The translations under genes and the position numbers were made by a program. From an uncultured Christensenella sp. (GTDB taxonomy: Bacteria; Bacillota; Clostridia; Christensenellales; UBA1750), in the NCBI GenBank assembly GCA_905193155.1, contig CAJJNQ010000069.1:1-7102 (forward strand): 7,102 nucleotides of DNA. The letters run 5' to 3'. The notes under the pieces were generated by a model that had not been told where the DNA came from, searched no databases, and was given only the letters and a program-made list of their open reading frames with translations. Positions 5,443 to 7,102 of this stretch are shown piece after piece. Position 1 is the first letter of the stretch, and each line of letters opens with the position of its first letter.

Positions 5443-5694
5443 TTACATCGCGCGCGGACGAATCGCGCGGGCGTGGTTGGCGTATCTCTCGATCATGTGG
5501 TCCTGCTCCAGGCGGCGCAGGTGCGCGCTGACCGTGCCCGAGGAGGAAAGCCCCATTGCCTCCCCGATCTCGCGGATGGTCGGCGGAAAGCCGTATTGGT
5601 TTGAAAAGCTGACGATGTAATCATAGATGGCCATGCGCGTGCTGCCCTCGCGGCGGCGAACCGGCTTGGTGGTGCGTTCGGCTTGCAGAGTCAT
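5443..5694 (-). CDS. Stand-alone LexA-type DNA-binding domain protein
   Basis: The product is 83 residues. Residues 21-82 form a LexA-type winged helix: AIYDYIVSFSNQYGFPPTIR, then EIGEAMGLSSSGTVSAHLRR as the helix-turn-helix, then LEQDHMIERYANHARAIRP as the wing. The recognition segment closely resembles that of Bacillus LexA as I remember it (REIGEAVGL.SSSTV..HL.RLE). The S24 protease/dimerisation domain of true LexA is absent; a stop follows RAIRPRAM. The start at 5694 has AGGGGGAG 9 nt upstream; ATG at 5634 is an alternative that keeps the whole domain. A consensus promoter containing a GAAC-N4-GTTC box lies about 60 nt upstream, so it may bind its own promoter. Without the protease domain it cannot self-cleave, so it would not respond to RecA as LexA does. 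Confidence 0.85.
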   Translation of the reverse strand: MTLQAERTTKPVRRREGSTRMAIYDYIVSFSNQYGFPPTIREIGEAMGLSSSGTVSAHLRRLEQDHMIERYANHARAIRPRAM

Positions 5695-5757
5695 GTTGGT
5701 TTTCTCCCCCTTTGTTTTTGTCGTTCTGGATGGGCCTCTCGCCCGATGACAGGTTCA

Positions 5758-5786
5758 ATTATAGAACGCTCGTTCCCGTATGTCAA
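5758..5786 (-). promoter_or_regulatory. Perfect-consensus leftward promoter (TTGACA-17-TATAAT)
   Basis: On the minus strand TTGACA (5786-5781) and TATAAT (5763-5758) are both exact sigma-A/sigma-70 consensus hexamers separated by exactly 17 bp. The predicted transcript starts near 5751 and leads into the LexA-like gene at 5694 with a leader of about 57 nt. A full SOS-type palindrome fills most of the spacer, and an inverted repeat CAACA-GTT-TGTTG (5784-5796) overlaps the -35 box. A promoter of this strength would be expected to need repression. Confidence 0.9.
5764..5775. promoter_or_regulatory. SOS/LexA box, GAACGCTCGTTC
   Basis: The sequence is a GAAC-N4-GTTC palindrome, the core of the Gram-positive LexA operator. 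It touches the -10 box of the leftward promoter and lies wholly inside the 17-bp spacer, so a bound protein would block RNA polymerase. Candidate binders are the host LexA, the stand-alone LexA-type protein encoded downstream, or both. It also lies about 50-60 bp upstream of the -35 of the rightward repressor promoter. Confidence 0.85.
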
Positions 5787-5790
5787 CAGT

Positions 5791-5851
5791 TTGTTGCATA
5801 TTTTCCAAATTTTGTCTGTTTCGCTTGAAAACAGCCATGAATTGTTGCATA
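5791..5851. promoter_or_regulatory. Candidate repressor operators in the divergent intergenic region
   Basis: TTGTTGCATA occurs twice as an exact direct repeat (5791-5800 and 5842-5851). The first copy follows CAACA with which it forms an inverted repeat over the leftward -35 box; the second covers the start of the rightward -10 box. Between them CTGTTT (5816-5821) and AAACAG (5829-5834) form an inverted pair across the rightward -35. Their positions over both promoters fit autoregulation by the S24 repressor. Which sequence it reads is not known. Confidence 0.55.
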
Positions 5852-5853
5852 AT
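5825..5853 (+). promoter_or_regulatory. Rightward promoter of the S24 repressor gene (TTGAAA-17-CATAAT)
   Basis: TTGAAA (5825-5830) and CATAAT (5848-5853) are each one base from consensus with a 17-bp spacer. The transcript would start near 5860 and reach the repressor start at 5893 with a short leader carrying GGGAGG. It is weaker in sequence than the leftward promoter. Confidence 0.8.
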
Positions 5854-5892
5854 AGAGGGGAAGTCAACAAACCGGACAGGGAGGCGATGGAG

Positions 5893-6471
5893 ATGCAGCT
5901 CAAACTGCGCGAGCGGCGGATGAAGCTGAAAATGACGCAGCAGGAGGTTGCCGATCAGCTCGGCGTGACGCGGCAAACCTACTCCAATTATGAAAACGGC
6001 ACGCGGGAGCCGGACTTTGCGGCGCTTTGCGCCCTGTCGGAGATCATGCAGTGCTCGATCGCGCAGCTGCTCGACTTCCGCAGCGAATACGAGGGGTGCG
6101 GCGTGCGCATCCCGATTCTGGGCACGGTCAAGGGCGGCCTGGGCCTGCAGGCGCAGCAGGAATACGAGGGCTACGAGGTGGCGGACGTCGCCTCGCCGGA
6201 CGAGTATTTCTTCCTGCGCGTCACGGGCGACAGCATGGCCCCGCAGATTCAGGAGGGCGACCTTGCACTGGTCCATAGCCAGCAAACCCTCCAAAGCGGC
6301 CAGATCGGCGTCATCCTCCTCGACGACGACGAAGCCACCGTCAAGCGCGTCCTCTTCTCCGGCAAAACCGTCATCCTCCAACCCTTCAATAACGCCTATA
6401 CCCCCATCGTCCTCACCACCGGCCCCTGCCGCATCCTCGGCCGCGTCATCCGCACCACGCGCGAATGGTAG
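5893..6471 (+). CDS. XRE-S24 phage repressor (CI/LexA-like)
   Basis: The product is 192 residues and is the likely lysogeny repressor. The N-terminal XRE helix-turn-helix spans about 5-60 (TQQEVADQLGVTRQTYSNYE at 15-34). The C-terminal S24 domain (about 70-192) has catalytic Ser114 in TGDSMAP and Lys151 in ATVKRV, 37 residues apart as in LexA. The linker reads IPILGTVKGGLG. Aligned with LexA, the self-cleavage Ala-Gly falls at Gly81-Gly82, so cleavage may be altered. The start is chosen because GGGAGG (5879-5884) is 8 nt from the ATG at 5893 and only 2 nt from the ATG at 5887. The gene is divergent from the LexA-like gene and shares its regulatory region, as expected for a switch. Its 3' end faces the XRE gene and a repeat element. 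Confidence 0.92.
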   Translation: MQLKLRERRMKLKMTQQEVADQLGVTRQTYSNYENGTREPDFAALCALSEIMQCSIAQLLDFRSEYEGCGVRIPILGTVKGGLGLQAQQEYEGYEVADVASPDEYFFLRVTGDSMAPQIQEGDLALVHSQQTLQSGQIGVILLDDDEATVKRVLFSGKTVILQPFNNAYTPIVLTTGPCRILGRVIRTTREW

Positions 6472-6500
6472 ATCATAGGATGAATCGGCGCTCCCCTCTT

Positions 6501-6648
6501 GGCTCCCCCCTTCGCAGGTCGCTTCGCGGCCTCCGCCTGCGCACCGAAATGACCCTTCGGGACATTCCGGTGTTTCGGTCGGCTTATTCGGCAAGCCGAA
6601 ACGCTCGAACTCCAGCCGCTTCGCGGCCTCCGGTGGGCGGGGGGAGCT
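6501..6648 (-). repeat. Composite repeat with one inverted B-type element (B5)
   Basis: The ends are inverted repeats: GCTCCCCCC (6502-6510) and GGGGGGAGC (6639-6647). Inside, on the minus strand, lies a B unit. It has first hairpin GCCGC-GAA-GCGGC (6627-6615); near-paired outer stem GTTCG (6610-6606) with CGACC (6581-6577); the usual AGCG and TAAGC internal loop; a short inner stem TTCGG-CTTG-CCGAA; and the CACCG...CGGTG hairpin (6572-6542). The inner stem is 5 bp rather than 17. The element lies between the converging repressor and XRE genes and has taken over the 3' part of the XRE frame. Its right edge (6635-6650) is identical to 352-367. Confidence 0.8.
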
Positions 6649-6876
6649 ATTGTTGTAGATCATGCCGTGTGGATCGTCCGTCCTGCCGAAAATGGAGTCC
6701 AGCGACACGTCAAAGTAGTCGGCGTATTTCAGAAAAACCTCCGGGGAGGGCGTGGAATCGTCGATTTCATACCGGGCAAGGGCGGATTGGGAAACGTCAA
6801 ATTCCTTTGCCAGCTTTGCCTGCGAGAGCCTGACGCTTTCGCGCAAGCTCCTGAGCCGTTCACCGATGATTTTCAA
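6649..6876 (-). CDS. XRE-family HTH regulator, 3' end replaced by a repeat element
   Basis: Residues 1-76 are recognisable. The HTH spans about 4-62 (LSQAKLAKEFDVSQSALARY at 17-36), followed by SLDSIFGRTDDPHGMIYNN. The start is TTG at 6876, with AGGAGG (6892-6887) 10 nt upstream, and a TTGACA-17-TATACT promoter. From residue 77 the frame enters the composite repeat and stays open, antisense through the whole S24 gene, to a stop at 5755-5757. A 373-residue product is thus possible, but residues 77-373 look like noncoding translation. Related regulators that I recall continue with a short acidic or helical tail after this point, so the native C-terminus is probably lost. I give the coordinates of the supported part only. 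The DNA-binding domain is intact, so it may still work. Confidence 0.7.
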
Positions 6877-6903
6877 GGCTGCGTCACCTCCTTTTCTGTT
6901 TCA

Positions 6904-6932
6904 AGTATACCCGGAAACAGAGAATATGTCAA
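6904..6932 (-). promoter_or_regulatory. Promoter of the XRE regulator gene (TTGACA-17-TATACT)
   Basis: On the minus strand an exact TTGACA (6932-6927) is 17 bp from TATACT (6909-6904), one base from consensus. The transcript would start near 6897 and carry the AGGAGGTGA site before the TTG start at 6876. TCTGTTTC (6895-6902) and GAAACAGA (6914-6921) form an 8-bp inverted pair around the -10 box. Confidence 0.85.
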
Positions 6933-6942
6933 TGACATATTC
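6922..6942. promoter_or_regulatory. 21-bp perfect palindromic operator over the XRE gene -35 box
   Basis: Ten-base arms GAATATGTCA and TGACATATTC are exact complements around a central A. The centre lies in the -35 hexamer of the XRE promoter, which is the standard arrangement for a dimeric HTH repressor blocking its own promoter. I find no second copy in this window, so the XRE protein probably does not regulate the neighbouring switch through this site. Confidence 0.75.
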
Positions 6943-6949
6943 ACATAAC

Positions 6950-7102
6950 GCCGCGATTCTCTGACGCGCCGCAGGCGAAGAAAGCTCCGCAGGAGCGCAG
7001 CCGATTTTGCAAAAATCGTTCAAAGGGGCTTGGGGACAAATTTCCCCAACAAGCGAAAAGTGGCTCCAAGCCACCTTGCTTGCCAAGTGTGAAGCCGGCA
7101 GG
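6950..7102. other. Right-edge hairpin cluster, no supported gene
   Basis: Four hairpins follow each other: GCTCC-GCA-GGAGC (6984-6996), CGATTTT/AAAATCG (7002-7018), TTGGGGA/TCCCCAA (7030-7049), and an outer CAAGC/GCTTG stem (7050-7082) enclosing GTGGCT-CCA-AGCCAC (7060-7074). The last has the same plan as the B elements: a 5-bp outer stem, unpaired bases and a closed inner stem. A 61-codon frame (7086-6901, minus) crosses the region but has no good ribosome binding site and overlaps the XRE promoter, so I do not call it. Confidence 0.55.

Noticed and set aside
5691..5903. Minus-strand 70-codon open frame through the divergent promoter region
   Set aside because: It spans both promoters and the operators and has no ribosome binding site.
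6901..7086. Minus-strand 61-codon open frame
   Set aside because: It has no good ribosome binding site, covers the XRE promoter and operator, and is built of hairpin repeats.

Overview
The window is GC-rich (roughly 60% or more by eye) and looks like part of a prophage or domesticated phage module in a Bacillota (Clostridia-like) host. The evidence for the host is indirect. Most genes have strong AGGAGG-type ribosome binding sites. Two promoters have an exact TTGACA -35 box with 17-bp spacing. One promoter carries a Gram-positive-type SOS box (GAAC-N4-GTTC). The gaps are filled with the palindromic GGCTCCCC...GGGGAGCTGTC repeats that I associate with gut Clostridia. No genus can be named from this sequence.

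Layout from right to left, the direction in which most genes are read. At 6876-6649 (-) lies an XRE-type regulator with a near-consensus promoter and a perfect palindromic operator, but its 3' end is replaced by a repeat element. At 5893-6471 (+) is a full-length XRE plus S24 (CI/LexA-like) repressor. Divergent from it, at 5694-5443 (-), is a stand-alone LexA-type winged-helix protein with no protease domain. It is followed by a 106-residue putative phage regulator (5387-5067) and a strong intrinsic terminator (5047-4999). The intergenic region of about 200 bp holds divergent promoters, and the SOS box sits in the spacer of the leftward one. After a repeat-filled gap come the virion genes, all on the minus strand: portal (4547-2979), overlapping a probable scaffold (3004-2564), a second repeat-filled gap, an N4-gp56-family major capsid protein (2237-1281), a small probable head-completion protein (1223-840), a third repeat-rich gap of about 650 bp, and the start of another gene leaving the window (172-1).

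How the genes would work together: the S24 repressor is the likely lysogeny switch. The LexA-box promoter would connect leftward transcription to host DNA damage. The small regulator just before the terminator is placed where a late activator or antiterminator would be. Portal, scaffold and capsid would form the head shell. No terminase gene is present, although its usual place is just upstream of portal, and that place is occupied by repeats. The module may therefore be degenerate, domesticated, or split.

The most unusual content is not protein-coding. Five copies of one structured element (here called B) occur in three places. Each has a short first hairpin, a 5-bp outer stem, an AGCG/TAAGC internal loop, an inner stem, and a closing CACCG...CGGTG hairpin. 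The stem sequences differ between copies while pairing is mostly kept, which is a covariation pattern. Two of the three places are bounded by inverted GGCTCCCC/GGGGAGC ends, as if B units sat inside the loop of the common A-type repeat.
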